Source: Rhodococcus sp. P1Y
Lineage (GTDB): Bacteria; Actinomycetota; Actinomycetes; Mycobacteriales; Mycobacteriaceae
NCBI RefSeq assembly: GCF_003641205.1
Contig: NZ_CP032762.1
Coordinates: 1,798,001-1,862,000, forward strand
Direction: 5' to 3'
Length of the DNA: 64,000 bases
The notes beneath the pieces are model-generated. The model was given only the letters and a program-made list of their open reading frames with translations. It had not been told where the DNA came from and made no database searches. This document shows, piece after piece, positions 42,014-50,568 of the stretch. Numbering within the stretch: position 1 is the stretch's first letter; every line of letters begins with the position of its first letter. Both the position numbers and the translations under genes were made by a program.

Positions 42014-42679
42014 AACCGTGTCCAGATACATGATGACTGCCCGGACTCGACGGTGGTCGTCGGCCGTCTCGGCGAGGTCCAGCTTGGTGAGGATGCTTCT
42101 GACGTGCTTCTCGACGGTTCCCTCGGTGATCCACAGGCGTCGACCGATGCCCGAGTTCGACAGCCCCTCCGCCATCAGCGTCAACACGTCTTTCTCGCGG
42201 GAGCTCAGCGCGCCCAGCGGGTCGTCTCGCCTGCGTGCGGCCACCAACTCGTAGACGAGCGCCGGATCTATGACCGACGCCCCAGCCGCGATGCGACCGA
42301 GGGTGGAGACGAAATCGTCGACGTCGGTCACGCGGCTCTTGAGTAAATATCCGACGCCGCTGCCCCCACTGTTCTGGCCACTGTCGAGAAGTTCGAGAGC
42401 GTGGTCCACTTCGACATGCGCGGACAGAAGAAGCATCGAGACGTCGGGAAAATCCGAGCGGATTCGCAGCGCGGCGTCGAGTCCCTCTGTCGTGTGGGTC
42501 GGCGGCATCCGGATGTCGATGATTGCCAGCTGCGGTTGCTCGCGGTCCAGCAGAGCCAAGAGCTCCACCGCGTCACCCGCCTGGCCCACAACGTCGAGTC
42601 CGGCCCCGGTCAGCAGGCTGGTCAGCCCTGCTCTCAGGAGAACGTCGTCGTCGGCGATCGCTACTCGTAGTCCGTCCAT
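42008..42679 (-). CDS. NarL/FixJ-family response regulator
   Basis: The 223-residue regulator has a receiver domain (RVAIADDDVLLRAGL, LAIIDIRMPPTHTTEGLDAAL with the phospho-Asp, LLLSAHVEVD, YLLKSRV) and a C-terminal LuxR-type helix-turn-helix (LSSREKDVLTLMAEGLSNSGIGRRLWITEGTVEKHVRSILTKL). The extended loop after the phospho-Asp (MPPTHTTEGL) is the actinobacterial form. With the GAF kinase at 39731-41569 it forms a likely two-component pair, though they are separated by the convergent receiver gene. Target genes are unknown. Start ATG 42679. Confidence 0.92.
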   Translation of the reverse strand: MDGLRVAIADDDVLLRAGLTSLLTGAGLDVVGQAGDAVELLALLDREQPQLAIIDIRMPPTHTTEGLDAALRIRSDFPDVSMLLLSAHVEVDHALELLDSGQNSGGSGVGYLLKSRVTDVDDFVSTLGRIAAGASVIDPALVYELVAARRRDDPLGALSSREKDVLTLMAEGLSNSGIGRRLWITEGTVEKHVRSILTKLDLAETADDHRRVRAVIMYLDTVT

Positions 42680-42765
42680 CTCACATCCCCCGCGTTTGTT
42701 TCACAAGGGTGCAGTATCTCTTAGCTCGAGTGCCCGGGTCATCAGTCACATGACTCGGTTATCGA

Positions 42766-44010
42766 TCAGATTCCGGTGAGTGCACGGGGCGCGAGACGCA
42801 CCAACTGGGTGACGTGGGCGGGCGTGAGCTCTTCGAGTGAGCTGACCCCGAGCAGTCTCATGGTCCGCGTGACCTGCTCGCCGACGATGTCGATCATCCG
42901 ATTGACGCCGTCTTCTCCGCCTGCCATGAGGCCGTACAGGTACGCGCGACCCAGCAGGGTGAAACGCGCGCCGTGCGCGACGGCAGCGACAACGTCCGCC
43001 CCGGACATGATGCCGGTGTCGATGTGGACTTCGTATTCGCTACCGACCTCTTTGACCACCTCGGGCAGAAGGTGGAACGGGATCGGTGCTCGGTCGAGCT
43101 GCCGGCCACCGTGATTCGACAGGATGATGCCGTCGACCCCGACATCGGCAACGCGTTTGGCGTCGGCGACGTTTTGAATTCCTTTGACGACGATCTTTCC
43201 CGGCCACTGCTGCTTGATCCAGCGTAGATCGTCGAAGTCGACGGTGGGATCGAACATCGTGTCGAGGAGTTCGCCGACGGTTCCCGACCACTTGTCCAAC
43301 GACGCGAAGGACAGCGCGTCGGTGGTGAGGAAGTCGTACCACCACCAGGGCCGCGGGATGGCGTTCGCGACAGTCCCGAGAGTGAGCTTCGGAGGTATGG
43401 AGAATCCATTTCGTCTGTCGCGCAATCGGGCTCCGGCAACCGGCACGTCGACGGTGACCAGAAGGGTGTCGAATCCGGCTTTGGCCGCCCGGTCGACCAG
43501 TGCCATGGACCGATCTCGGTCCTTCCACATGTAGAGCTGGAACCAGTTGCGGCCGTTGGGGTTCGCCGCGGCGACGTCCTCGATGGCAGTGGTTCCCATG
43601 GTGGACAACGAGAACGGAATTCCGTGACGTGCAGCTGCATGCGCGCCTGCGATCTCACCCTCGGTATGCATCAAGCGCGTGAAGCCGGTCGGCGCAATGC
43701 CGAACGGTAGCGATACCGGAGCGCCGAGGACGTCCCATCCCGTCTCGACCTTCTCGACGTTGCGTAGGACCGACGGGGTGAATTCGATGTCCTCGAATGC
43801 CTGACGGGCACGTCCCAGCGAGATCTCGGCCTCGGCCGCGCCTTCGGTGTAATCGAAGGCCGCACGCGGGGTGCGTCGCTTGGCGATCTTGCGCAGGTCG
43901 TAGACGGTCTGAGCCTTCGCAAGACGGTTGGCCTTGAAGTCGAAGCTCGGCTTTTCGAACTGCATGAGCGGCGCTAGATCGCGAAATTTGGGCAGGTGGC
44001 GCTGAGTCAT
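42766..44010 (-). CDS. lldD: L-lactate dehydrogenase (FMN, lldD2-like)
   Basis: The 414-residue protein is a flavin alpha-hydroxy-acid dehydrogenase: [52 protein letters not shown] (Tyr), [37 protein letters not shown], and [23 protein letters not shown] with the catalytic His and FMN Arg, then [27 protein letters not shown]. Length and ending ([12 protein letters not shown]) agree with mycobacterial LldD2, which oxidises lactate to pyruvate and feeds the quinone pool at the membrane. The 29-base perfect palindrome 20 bases before the ATG suggests control by a GntR (FadR-type) repressor. Confidence 0.9.
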   Translation of the reverse strand: MTQRHLPKFRDLAPLMQFEKPSFDFKANRLAKAQTVYDLRKIAKRRTPRAAFDYTEGAAEAEISLGRARQAFEDIEFTPSVLRNVEKVETGWDVLGAPVSLPFGIAPTGFTRLMHTEGEIAGAHAAARHGIPFSLSTMGTTAIEDVAAANPNGRNWFQLYMWKDRDRSMALVDRAAKAGFDTLLVTVDVPVAGARLRDRRNGFSIPPKLTLGTVANAIPRPWWWYDFLTTDALSFASLDKWSGTVGELLDTMFDPTVDFDDLRWIKQQWPGKIVVKGIQNVADAKRVADVGVDGIILSNHGGRQLDRAPIPFHLLPEVVKEVGSEYEVHIDTGIMSGADVVAAVAHGARFTLLGRAYLYGLMAGGEDGVNRMIDIVGEQVTRTMRLLGVSSLEELTPAHVTQLVRLAPRALTGI

Positions 44011-44030
44011 CGACGGTCCTTGTCGGCCTG

Positions 44031-44059
44031 GTTACTGTGTGGTCTGACCACACAGTAAC
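44031..44059. promoter_or_regulatory. Perfect 29-base GntR-type operator upstream of lldD
   Basis: Arms GTTACTGTGTGGTC (44031-44044) and GACCACACAGTAAC (44046-44059) are fully complementary around one T. The core TGGTCtGACCA matches the FadR/LldR class of GntR repressor sites. It ends 20 bases before the lldD start codon, overlapping the promoter. The regulator gene is not in the window. Confidence 0.85.
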
Positions 44060-44108
44060 GCGCAGCTCGCCGGCGCCGCAAGCAAATGGTGGTGCTACTC
44101 GGTAAGAG

Positions 44109-44249
44109 CTACTTCTCGTCCTCGGTCAGCTCCGGCGCCAACTCGCGGGTAGCCATACCGCCGTTCTTGCCCTCGTCGACGGGCCCTGGGTGTCCACCCT
44201 TGGGCTCGGCGTCGTTATCGGTGTGGTTTTCGGAATTCTTGGATGTCAT
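44109..44249 (-). CDS. Small hydrophilic acidic protein (46 residues)
   Basis: From ATG 44249 to a TAG at 44109-44111 the minus strand encodes MTSKNSENHTDNDAEP, then KGGHPGPVDEGKNGG and a tail ending LTEDEK. It is strongly hydrophilic with many Asp/Glu/Lys/Asn and Gly residues, no Cys and no helix-forming hydrophobic stretch, so probably disordered. Codon positions show the GC-rich third-position bias expected of real genes here. It lies between the lldD operator and a divergent small membrane protein. Similar short KGG...EGKNGG proteins occur in actinobacteria, but I cannot name a family. Moderate confidence that it is expressed. Confidence 0.5.
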   Translation of the reverse strand: MTSKNSENHTDNDAEPKGGHPGPVDEGKNGGMATRELAPELTEDEK

Positions 44250-44326
44250 GTGGGCTCGGATAGCCATTCCCCGGTGGATTCAACCGTGTGCGGCTAGTTT
44301 CAGTGTCGGTCGAGCGACCGGTGAGG

Positions 44327-44581
44327 ATGGCATTTGGCGACATGCGTAGTTTCGGTCAGGTACTGGTCGGGTTGGTGCTCGGGTTCGTGTTCGCGTGGGC
44401 CGGAATTCAGGTGATTCCGGTGCAATCCGGCGCGCTGACGGCGGCTCTGACGCTTGCCGCTGCAGTTGTCCTCGCAGCGATCGTCCTCTTGGTTCGGCCT
44501 CAGCTGAGAACGGCGGCTATCGCTTTCGCGATAGCCGCCGCACTGCTCACTGGGCTGCTTTTTCTCGTCGTGATCGACTGA
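44327..44581 (+). CDS. Small membrane protein
   Basis: An 84-residue product with three hydrophobic stretches: FGQVLVGLVLGFVFAWAGIQV, ALTAALTLAAAVVLAAIVLLV and TAAIAFAIAAALLTGLLFLVV, separated by short polar links (PQLRT). The start may be ATG 44327 or ATG 44342 (MRSFGQVL); the spacing of the GGTGAGG purine run does not decide. It converges with the DHA2 exporter gene 13 bases beyond. No family recognised; presumably a cytoplasmic-membrane protein. Confidence 0.6.
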   Translation: MAFGDMRSFGQVLVGLVLGFVFAWAGIQVIPVQSGALTAALTLAAAVVLAAIVLLVRPQLRTAAIAFAIAAALLTGLLFLVVID

Positions 44582-44594
44582 CTCGTAGCTCCGG

Positions 44595-46085
44595 TCAGTT
44601 GACCTGAGCGAGCCCCCGATCCGCTTCGGCCGGTGTGTTCGCCGATACCGTCGGCCTGCGAATGAAGAATGCGGCTGCCACGGCTAGGAGCGACACCGCA
44701 CCTCCCCACAGGAAGGCCGTGTGGATGCCTGCCTGGCTGGCAGCTGCGTCGGAAGTGCCCGAGGCGACGCGCGACGCCGCGGTGGTGGACATGACCGTCA
44801 CGAACAAAGCCGTACCCGCGGCACCGGCGAGCTGCTGCAGCGTGTTGAAGATCGCGCTGCCGTGCGAGTAGAGGTGCGTCGGGAGCGATCCGAGTGAAGA
44901 CGTCATGAGCGGAGTCATGATCGTCGCAAGTCCGATCGACAGGAGGACGTGAATCGCCACGACCATCGGGAGTGCAGATTCGGCGTCGAGCAGGGTCATC
45001 AGCCACAGGGCAGCGCTGACAATGATCGAACCGGGAATGACCAGCGGCCTCGGTCCGATCTTGTCGAACGCGCGGCCGACGAACGGCGCAAGGAGACCCA
45101 TTGTCAGTCCGCCGGGAAGCAACATGAGCCCAGTCTTCAACGTATCGAGACCGAGGATGTTCTGCAGGTACATGGGCAGCAAAATGAGTGCTCCGAAGAG
45201 CGCCATCATGCTGATCATGAGCATGCCGAGGCCGATGCTGAACGTGGGCGTCGCGAACGGTCGCAGGTTCAGCAGAGCCCTACCGTCGTCCTGACGAGCG
45301 ATCTGACGCAGGACGAACACGGTCAAAGCGACGACGCCGACTGCGAGCGGAATCCACACCGGCACAGTCGACCCCTCGGCGGAATGGCCGATGCTGCTGA
45401 GTCCGTACACGAGTCCGCCGAACGCAAGCGCCGACAGCACGACCGACACGCCGTCGAACGACGGCCTACTCGTCGGGGTGACGTTCTTGACCAGCCTTAC
45501 GCCGATGGCGAAGGCGATGAGAGCGATCGGTAGAACGAGCCAGAACATCCATCGCCATTCGAGCGCACTGAGAATGACGCCCGAGAGGGTAGGTCCGATG
45601 GCCGGCGCTACGGCGATGACGATGGAAATGACGCCCATCATCTTGCCGCGGTCGCGTGCGGGAACCAGGTTCAGCACAGTGTTCATCAGTAGCGGGAGCA
45701 TCAGTGCAGTACCGCTGGCCTGGACGACGCGCCCGGCGAGCAGTAGTTCGAAGCCCGGCGCCGACGCGGCGAGGACTGTTCCGGTGGTGAAGAGCGACAT
45801 CGATGCGATGAACACCTGCCGCAGCGTGAACCGCTGGAACAGGTATCCGGTGGTCGGGATGACAACGGCCATCGTCAGCAGGAAGCCGGTGGTCAGCCAC
45901 TGCGCGGTGGTCGCGGTGATGCTCAAGTCGATCATGAGTCTTGGCAGCGCGACGCTCATGATCGTCTCGTTGAGGATCATGACGAACGCTGCGACGACGA
46001 GGATCCCGATCAGCAATGCGCCGCCGGGTGGCATTTCGGTCTTGTCGGCTTTCTCGGGCTGACTCTGAACGGCGTCTGTCTGCAT
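44595..46085 (-). CDS. DHA2-family (EmrB/QacA) multidrug MFS exporter
   Basis: The 496-residue protein has about fourteen membrane helices. IGILVVAAFVMILNETIMSVALPRLMIDL is helix 1 with the DHA2 N-E-T-I motif, LTTGFLLTMAVVIPTTGYLFQRF and GRVVQASGTALMLPLLMNTV (motif C region) follow, and IGPTLSGVILSALEWRWMFWLVLP is typical of this group. It should export lipophilic drugs or toxic metabolites by proton antiport. The divergent TetR gene at 46206 with the palindrome TGACAGT-C-ACTGTCA between them indicates repression by that protein. The ATG at 46085 is preceded by AAGAAATG-poor sequence with GGGTTCGAAAGAA as weak ribosome-binding site. Confidence 0.92.
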   Translation of the reverse strand: MQTDAVQSQPEKADKTEMPPGGALLIGILVVAAFVMILNETIMSVALPRLMIDLSITATTAQWLTTGFLLTMAVVIPTTGYLFQRFTLRQVFIASMSLFTTGTVLAASAPGFELLLAGRVVQASGTALMLPLLMNTVLNLVPARDRGKMMGVISIVIAVAPAIGPTLSGVILSALEWRWMFWLVLPIALIAFAIGVRLVKNVTPTSRPSFDGVSVVLSALAFGGLVYGLSSIGHSAEGSTVPVWIPLAVGVVALTVFVLRQIARQDDGRALLNLRPFATPTFSIGLGMLMISMMALFGALILLPMYLQNILGLDTLKTGLMLLPGGLTMGLLAPFVGRAFDKIGPRPLVIPGSIIVSAALWLMTLLDAESALPMVVAIHVLLSIGLATIMTPLMTSSLGSLPTHLYSHGSAIFNTLQQLAGAAGTALFVTVMSTTAASRVASGTSDAAASQAGIHTAFLWGGAVSLLAVAAAFFIRRPTVSANTPAEADRGLAQVN

Positions 46086-46144
46086 TTCTTTCGAACCCTT
46101 TGCGAATATGAACTCGGATGTCTGGTTGATAGTGTCGTTCTATG

Positions 46145-46159
46145 TGACAGTCACTGTCA
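46145..46159. promoter_or_regulatory. TetR operator between drug exporter and its repressor
   Basis: TGACAGT (46145-46151), C, ACTGTCA (46153-46159) is a perfect 15-base palindrome. It lies 60 bases before the exporter start and 47 before the TetR start, the classical layout for a divergent exporter-repressor pair. Confidence 0.75.
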
Positions 46160-46205
46160 ACTTGATATTCCCTGGTAGTTTGTTGGCGTGCGAAAGGAGA
46201 CCGCC

Positions 46206-46844
46206 GTGGTGAGCGATGTGGTGAGCAACCCCGCGATGCCGGACCTGCGCGAACGGCGCCGCCGAGAGACACGGTTGGACATCAACTCGGCCGCTCTCGA
46301 CCTGTTCGAACGCAACGGCGTCGCCGCGACGACCGTCGACGAGATCGCGAAGACCGCAGGAGTGTCGCCGAGTACGTTCTTCCGACAGTTCAAGACCAAA
46401 GAGGAGTCGATTCTGTCGGTCGACCTCGAGGTGGAAGCCGAGATCGAGGACTGGCTCGACGCCACGCCCCCGGCCGACATCGATCTCGCCGGAATGGAAG
46501 CGATCTACGAGCGCGCGGCGGTCCGGCTGGTCGAAGCGTCGGAAGACATCAAGAGCCGAGTGTTGCGCGCCCGACGACTCATCAACGGTGACGCACACCT
46601 GCGGGCGACGGCGATCGCCCTCGATGCGACGACCCTGTGCAGACTCACCGATGCGGTGGTGACGAAAATGAATGGTCGTGCATCGCTGACGTTCGCGCGG
46701 TTGCTCGTGGAAAGTGCGGGCATGACCCTGCGGATCGCTTTCGACGACTGGGCCACTCGCGTCGATGCAGGCGAGACTGCGGATCTGTCGGAGATCTACC
46801 GAATCACGCGCGCTGAACTGCGGCGGGTGGCAGGGCCGCAATAG
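46206..46844 (+). CDS. TetR-family repressor of the adjacent exporter
   Basis: The product (about 212 residues) has the helix-turn-helix FERNGVAATTVDEIAKTAGVSPSTFFRQFKTKEESIL after a basic lead RERRRRETRLDINSAALDL; the Phe-Phe-Arg-Gln-Phe recognition helix is usual in actinobacterial TetR proteins. The remainder is a helical ligand pocket. The GTG at 46206 has AAAGGAGA six bases upstream; the GTG at 46188 lies before this ribosome-binding site. It is divergent from the DHA2 exporter and has a palindromic site between. The next gene, a membrane protein, starts 11 bases after its stop. Confidence 0.88.
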   Translation: MVSDVVSNPAMPDLRERRRRETRLDINSAALDLFERNGVAATTVDEIAKTAGVSPSTFFRQFKTKEESILSVDLEVEAEIEDWLDATPPADIDLAGMEAIYERAAVRLVEASEDIKSRVLRARRLINGDAHLRATAIALDATTLCRLTDAVVTKMNGRASLTFARLLVESAGMTLRIAFDDWATRVDAGETADLSEIYRITRAELRRVAGPQ

Positions 46845-46854
46845 GCTTCGCCGC

Positions 46855-47433
46855 ATGATCGATTTTCTGGCGGGCCGTATCGCTCGAACCGCGCTGTACC
46901 GGAGCGCAACTTCCCGGCGAAGTGGGCCGCTGCCTGCTGCGCGCGCCGCCGCACGGCTGTCGGCGTACGTGTACGGAAACATTCTCGTGCTGACGGCGGT
47001 CGTCGCTGCGAGTCCCGCAAGTATCGATGACGGCGCGGCATTCGCGTTGGTACTCGCGACGGCATCCACTACGTTCGTCGCGCACGTGTTCGCCGAGATT
47101 GTCGCGCGCAGCAACATTCCGGAGTCGATGCACGGCTCGACGGATTCCGAGAAGAAGCAGTCGGTGCTCGACGAGATTCGCGATGCCGTTCCGATCGCGT
47201 CCTCGGGCACGGTGCCTGCGATCATTCTCGCGCTGGCGTGGCTGTGGATTCTTCCGACGTTCTGGGCTCAGCTCATCGCCGGTGGCGTGGTGGTGTTTCG
47301 AATCGCCTCGTTGCAGCTTGTCGCCCAACGGCTGCGGGGCAGGCCGTTGACGTTTCGGGTGTTCGTCGCCGGGCTGGTCACCGCGGCTGTCGCGGCTGTG
47401 ATCGTGTTCCTGAAGGTCTACACCTCGCATTAG
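46855..47433 (+). CDS. Conserved membrane protein, four helices
   Basis: A 192-residue product with hydrophobic stretches YVYGNILVLTAVVAASPA, AFALVLATASTTFVAHVFAEIVA, TVPAIILALAWLWILPTFWAQLIAGGVVVF and FVAGLVTAAVAAVIVFLKVY, and a positively charged N-terminus (RIARTALYRSATSRR). It resembles small actinobacterial integral membrane proteins with no assigned role. It starts at ATG 46855, 11 bases after the TetR gene, probably in the same transcript, so it may be part of the drug response. A family B palindrome lies between its stop and the convergent hydroxyacid dehydrogenase gene. Confidence 0.7.
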   Translation: MIDFLAGRIARTALYRSATSRRSGPLPAARAAARLSAYVYGNILVLTAVVAASPASIDDGAAFALVLATASTTFVAHVFAEIVARSNIPESMHGSTDSEKKQSVLDEIRDAVPIASSGTVPAIILALAWLWILPTFWAQLIAGGVVVFRIASLQLVAQRLRGRPLTFRVFVAGLVTAAVAAVIVFLKVYTSH

Positions 47434-47444
47434 CGGCTTCGCCG

Positions 47445-47490
47445 CCCGTGCGTGAGTAATTACCGCCGAGCGTAACTATGCACGCACGGG
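47445..47490. repeat. Long palindromic repeat, family B, copy 2
   Basis: CCCGTGCGTG (47445-47454) pairs perfectly with CACGCACGGG (47481-47490); inside, GTAATTAC and GTAACTA halves partly pair. It lies between convergent genes, and its right arm encodes the last codons and stop (PVRA then TAG) of the dehydrogenase ending at 47476. The outer sequence matches copy 1 at 38728-38777, while the centre differs. Confidence 0.72.
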
Positions 47491-48417
47491 GGAGGCCGGG
47501 GGCAGGCCGTTCAGAACGCGCAGAATCTCCTCGGCCGCAGCGCGACTGGCGCTGGCCCGCGCCTGCACGGTCTGACCTGCCAGGTGCGAGGTGATCACGA
47601 CGTTCGGGAATTCGCGCAGTGGACTGTTCGCCGGGAGTGGCTCGACGTCGACCACATCCAGTCCGGCTCCGGCGATCTGGTGGGTGCGCACGGCCGCGAC
47701 GAGCGCATCTTCGTCGACGAGTGATCCTCGGGCCGTGTTGATCAGCGACGCAGTGTTCTTCATGAGACCGAACTCGCGAGCACCGATGAGGCCTACGGTG
47801 TCGGCGGTAGGCCTTGCGTGCAAAGACACGAAGTCCGAGTCGCCCAGTACTGCGTCGAGCTCTCGGTACTGGACGTCGATGGTCTCGTCCGGGTACGCAG
47901 TATGTACCAGTACCCTCATTCCGACAGCCCTCGCCAGACCCGCGAGAAGCTTTGCGCTGGGTCCGAATCCGACGATTCCCAGCGTCGACCCACGCAGCTC
48001 GACGGTGTCGTTACGTGGCCAGTCGCCTCGCTCGACACCGTCGAGAGTGTCGCCTACCCTTCTCGCACACATCAGTATGAGCATGAGCGCCATCTCGGCG
48101 ACGGCGTTGCTGTTGGCGCCGGGAGTGTTGGTAACGACGATGCTGCGGGCCGCGGCAGCGTCGATGTCGACGGAGTCGTATCCGACACCGCTGCGGGCGA
48201 TGATCTTCAACGACGTCGCCTGGACGAGCATTTCGGCGGTGATCGGCTCACTCGCGGCAAGTACGGCGTCGGCTGTCGTCAACAGATCGGCTAGTTCACC
48301 GGGTTGTCGCGATCCACGTGCCGGGCTGTAGACCGTGGTGTGTCCGTTCGAGCGGAGAAGGTCGTCGATCTCGTCTCCCGGGTGGAGGTAGTCGGTGGTG
48401 ACGAGGATGCGTGCCAC
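47476..48417 (-). CDS. D-isomer-specific 2-hydroxyacid dehydrogenase
   Basis: The 313-residue enzyme shows KIIARSGVGYDSVDIDAAAARSIVVTNTPGANSNAVAEMALML with the catalytic Arg, the NAD motif LGIVGFGPSAKLLAGLA (GxGxxA-like rather than the usual GxGxxG), NTARGSLVDEDALVAAV, AGAGLDVVDVEPLP with the acid residue, and VVITSHLAGQT with the catalytic His. It reduces or oxidises D-2-hydroxy acids in the cytoplasm. It starts at ATG 48417, three bases after the tartrate/malate-type dehydrogenase gene, so the two form one operon for hydroxy- or dicarboxylic acid use. Its last codons lie in a family B palindrome. Confidence 0.9.
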   Translation of the reverse strand: MARILVTTDYLHPGDEIDDLLRSNGHTTVYSPARGSRQPGELADLLTTADAVLAASEPITAEMLVQATSLKIIARSGVGYDSVDIDAAAARSIVVTNTPGANSNAVAEMALMLILMCARRVGDTLDGVERGDWPRNDTVELRGSTLGIVGFGPSAKLLAGLARAVGMRVLVHTAYPDETIDVQYRELDAVLGDSDFVSLHARPTADTVGLIGAREFGLMKNTASLINTARGSLVDEDALVAAVRTHQIAGAGLDVVDVEPLPANSPLREFPNVVITSHLAGQTVQARASASRAAAEEILRVLNGLPPASPVRA

Positions 48418-48419
48418 GA

Positions 48420-49505
48420 CTATCGACCTGCCCGTGCAAGCTCGTCCTTGACGGCCGCACCGAGGGTCTGCGTCGAGCCCGTTCCACCCATATCCGGTGT
48501 AAGGCTGGAACCCCCAGCGGCCAGAACGGTTTCGATGGCGTCGAGCACGGCAGCGCCTGCTTCGGGTTCACCGAGGTGCTCGAGCATCAACGACGCGCTC
48601 CAGATCTGCCCGATGGGGTTGGCGATACCCAGGCCCGCGATGTCCGGTGCAGATCCGTGCACCGGTTCGAACAGACTCGGAAAGACTCTCTCCGGGTTGA
48701 TGTTTGCGCTCGGGGCGATGCCGATCGTCCCGGTGCACGCAGGTCCGAGATCGGACAGGATGTCACCGAACAGGTTGCTGGCGACGACCACGTCGAACCA
48801 ATCCGGATGCATCACGAAGTTCGCTGCGAGAATGTCGATGTGGTACTTGTCGACTCGCACATCGTCGTACCCCTCGGCCATTGCTTCCACTCGCTCGTCC
48901 CAATAGGGCATAGTGATGGAGATTCCGTTGCTCTTGGTCGCCGATGTAAGGTGCTTCTTCGGTCGTGTCTGCGCAAGATCGAAGGCGTACTTCAGGATTC
49001 GGTCGACGCCGGTGCGTGTCATGACGGTTTCCTGCATCACGGTCTCGCGGTCCGTGCCCTCGAATATCTTGCCGCCGATGCTCGAGTATTCACCCTCGGT
49101 GTTCTCTCGTACGACGTAGAAATCGACATCGCCCGGTGCGCGCCCGGCCAATGGGCTCACCACTCCCGGCATCAACTTCACCGGCCGGAGGTTGACGTAC
49201 TGATCGAAATGTCGTCGAAACTGCAGAAGGCTGCCCCACAGCGAGACGTGGTCGGGGACGACCTCCGGCCAACCGACTGCGCCGAAGAAGATCGCGTCGA
49301 AGCGAGTCAGCTCCTCGAACCAACCGTCGGGAAGCATCTGTCCTGTTTCGGTGTAGTACTCGGCGCTCGCGTATCCGAACTCCTCGTAGTCGAGGGTGAA
49401 ATCGAACGCGGACGCCGCGGCCTGGAGTACGGCGAGTCCCTCGGGCACCACCTCTTTTCCGATGCCGTCTCCGGCGATGACGGCAATGCGGTGTGTAGCG
49501 CCCAT
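48420..49505 (-). CDS. ttuC: Tartrate dehydrogenase/D-malate dehydrogenase-type decarboxylating enzyme
   Basis: The 361-residue protein belongs to the isocitrate/isopropylmalate dehydrogenase family: VIAGDGIGKEVVPEGLAVLQ, FGAVGWPEVVPDHVSLWGSLLQFRRHFDQYVNLRP (substrate Arg residues), VVRENTEGEYSSIGG, KSNGISITMPYWDERV with the catalytic Lys, and LFGDILSDLGPACTGTIGIAPSANI with the metal-binding Asp. The motif NTEGEYSSIGG and the WGSLLQ segment indicate the TtuC/DmlA branch acting on tartrate or D-malate. It starts at ATG 49505, divergent from a LysR gene, which probably activates it as DmlR does. The substrate choice within the branch is uncertain. Confidence 0.88.
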   Translation of the reverse strand: MGATHRIAVIAGDGIGKEVVPEGLAVLQAAASAFDFTLDYEEFGYASAEYYTETGQMLPDGWFEELTRFDAIFFGAVGWPEVVPDHVSLWGSLLQFRRHFDQYVNLRPVKLMPGVVSPLAGRAPGDVDFYVVRENTEGEYSSIGGKIFEGTDRETVMQETVMTRTGVDRILKYAFDLAQTRPKKHLTSATKSNGISITMPYWDERVEAMAEGYDDVRVDKYHIDILAANFVMHPDWFDVVVASNLFGDILSDLGPACTGTIGIAPSANINPERVFPSLFEPVHGSAPDIAGLGIANPIGQIWSASLMLEHLGEPEAGAAVLDAIETVLAAGGSSLTPDMGGTGSTQTLGAAVKDELARAGR

Positions 49506-49637
49506 CGTTGCTCCTCGTTTCGGTGACACTGCGCGGTTGCTCGAAGCCCTTGCTTTCGACCGTATGCTTCAACAAGCCGCCGCGAAAGGCGTCGTCGGGC
49601 AAGACTGTCTTTCCTAAATCGAAAGAAGGGTGCAGCA

Positions 49638-50549
49638 ATGCTCAAAGACGACACCGCCCCCTTCGACGTGATTTTCTTCGACGTCGTCGCCAGATCGACG
49701 AGTCTGACCCAGGTCGGCCGGGAGCTCGGGGTGTCCGTGTCCTCGGTGAGCAAGCGGCTCGCCCGGTTGGAATCCCGCCTCGGTGTACGCCTCGTGCACC
49801 GCAGCACCCGACGGCTCACACTGACGCCGGAGGGCGAGCGCTACGCGGAAGGTGCCGCCGCGATCTCCGCCGAGATGGCGGAGCTGGAAGAATCGATCAG
49901 CGGCCATTACGCCGAGCTGCGTGGGAAACTTCAGATTCACTCGTCCGTTGGCCTGGGACGCGCGCACATCGCACCGTTGATGGCCGAATTCATGGCCGAC
50001 AACCCGCGTGTGGAAGTGGACGTCGAGTTGTCGGCCAAACCTCCCAGCGTGTCCGCGACGCCGTTCGACATCGAAATACGTGTCGGAACATTGCCGGATT
50101 CACGGTCGACTGCGAAGCGTTTGTCTCGCAATCGGCGGGTGGTCGTGGCCTCCCCGCGCTACCTGGACGAGCACGGAACTCCCTCTGCGATCGAGGACTT
50201 GCGCGAACACGAGTGCATCGTCCTTCGTCAGGACGAGGGCGACTTCGCGCTGTGGCGTTTCGCGACTGCTGACGGCGAGAGAGCGGAACGGGTCTCGGGA
50301 CGGATGACGAGCAACGACGGTGACGTGACGACCGCCTGGTGCATCGAGGGGCGTGGACTGTTGATGCGTTCTCTGTGGCATGTCGGGCCTCTTCTGCGAG
50401 AGGGGGTGCTGGTTCAGGTGCTCGAGGGCATCGACACACCGTCCGCCGATATTCACGCCGTCTACTCGGCGGTCCCTCAGGTGCCTCGTAGAGTCCGTGC
50501 AGCTGTGGAGTACCTGCATACGCATCTGCATGCGCGCCTCGAGCCGTAG
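49638..50549 (+). CDS. LysR-family regulator of the divergent dehydrogenase operon
   Basis: The 303-residue LysR protein has an N-terminal helix-turn-helix (FDVIFFDVVARSTSLTQVGRELGVSVSSVSKRLARLESRLGVRLVHRSTRRL) and an effector domain with GKLQIHSSVGLGRAHIAPLM and SRNRRVVVASPRYLDEHGTPSAIEDL. The wing RLVHRSTRRLTLTPEGERY is the DmlR/CrgA-like subgroup. It is divergent from the tartrate/malate-type dehydrogenase gene, its likely target, with a carboxylate as probable effector. Start ATG 49638 follows GAAAGAAGGGTGCAGCA. The TetR gene starts 20 bases after its stop. Confidence 0.9.
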   Translation: MLKDDTAPFDVIFFDVVARSTSLTQVGRELGVSVSSVSKRLARLESRLGVRLVHRSTRRLTLTPEGERYAEGAAAISAEMAELEESISGHYAELRGKLQIHSSVGLGRAHIAPLMAEFMADNPRVEVDVELSAKPPSVSATPFDIEIRVGTLPDSRSTAKRLSRNRRVVVASPRYLDEHGTPSAIEDLREHECIVLRQDEGDFALWRFATADGERAERVSGRMTSNDGDVTTAWCIEGRGLLMRSLWHVGPLLREGVLVQVLEGIDTPSADIHAVYSAVPQVPRRVRAAVEYLHTHLHARLEP

Positions 50550-50568
50550 TGCTCGCCGTCCGTAGATA

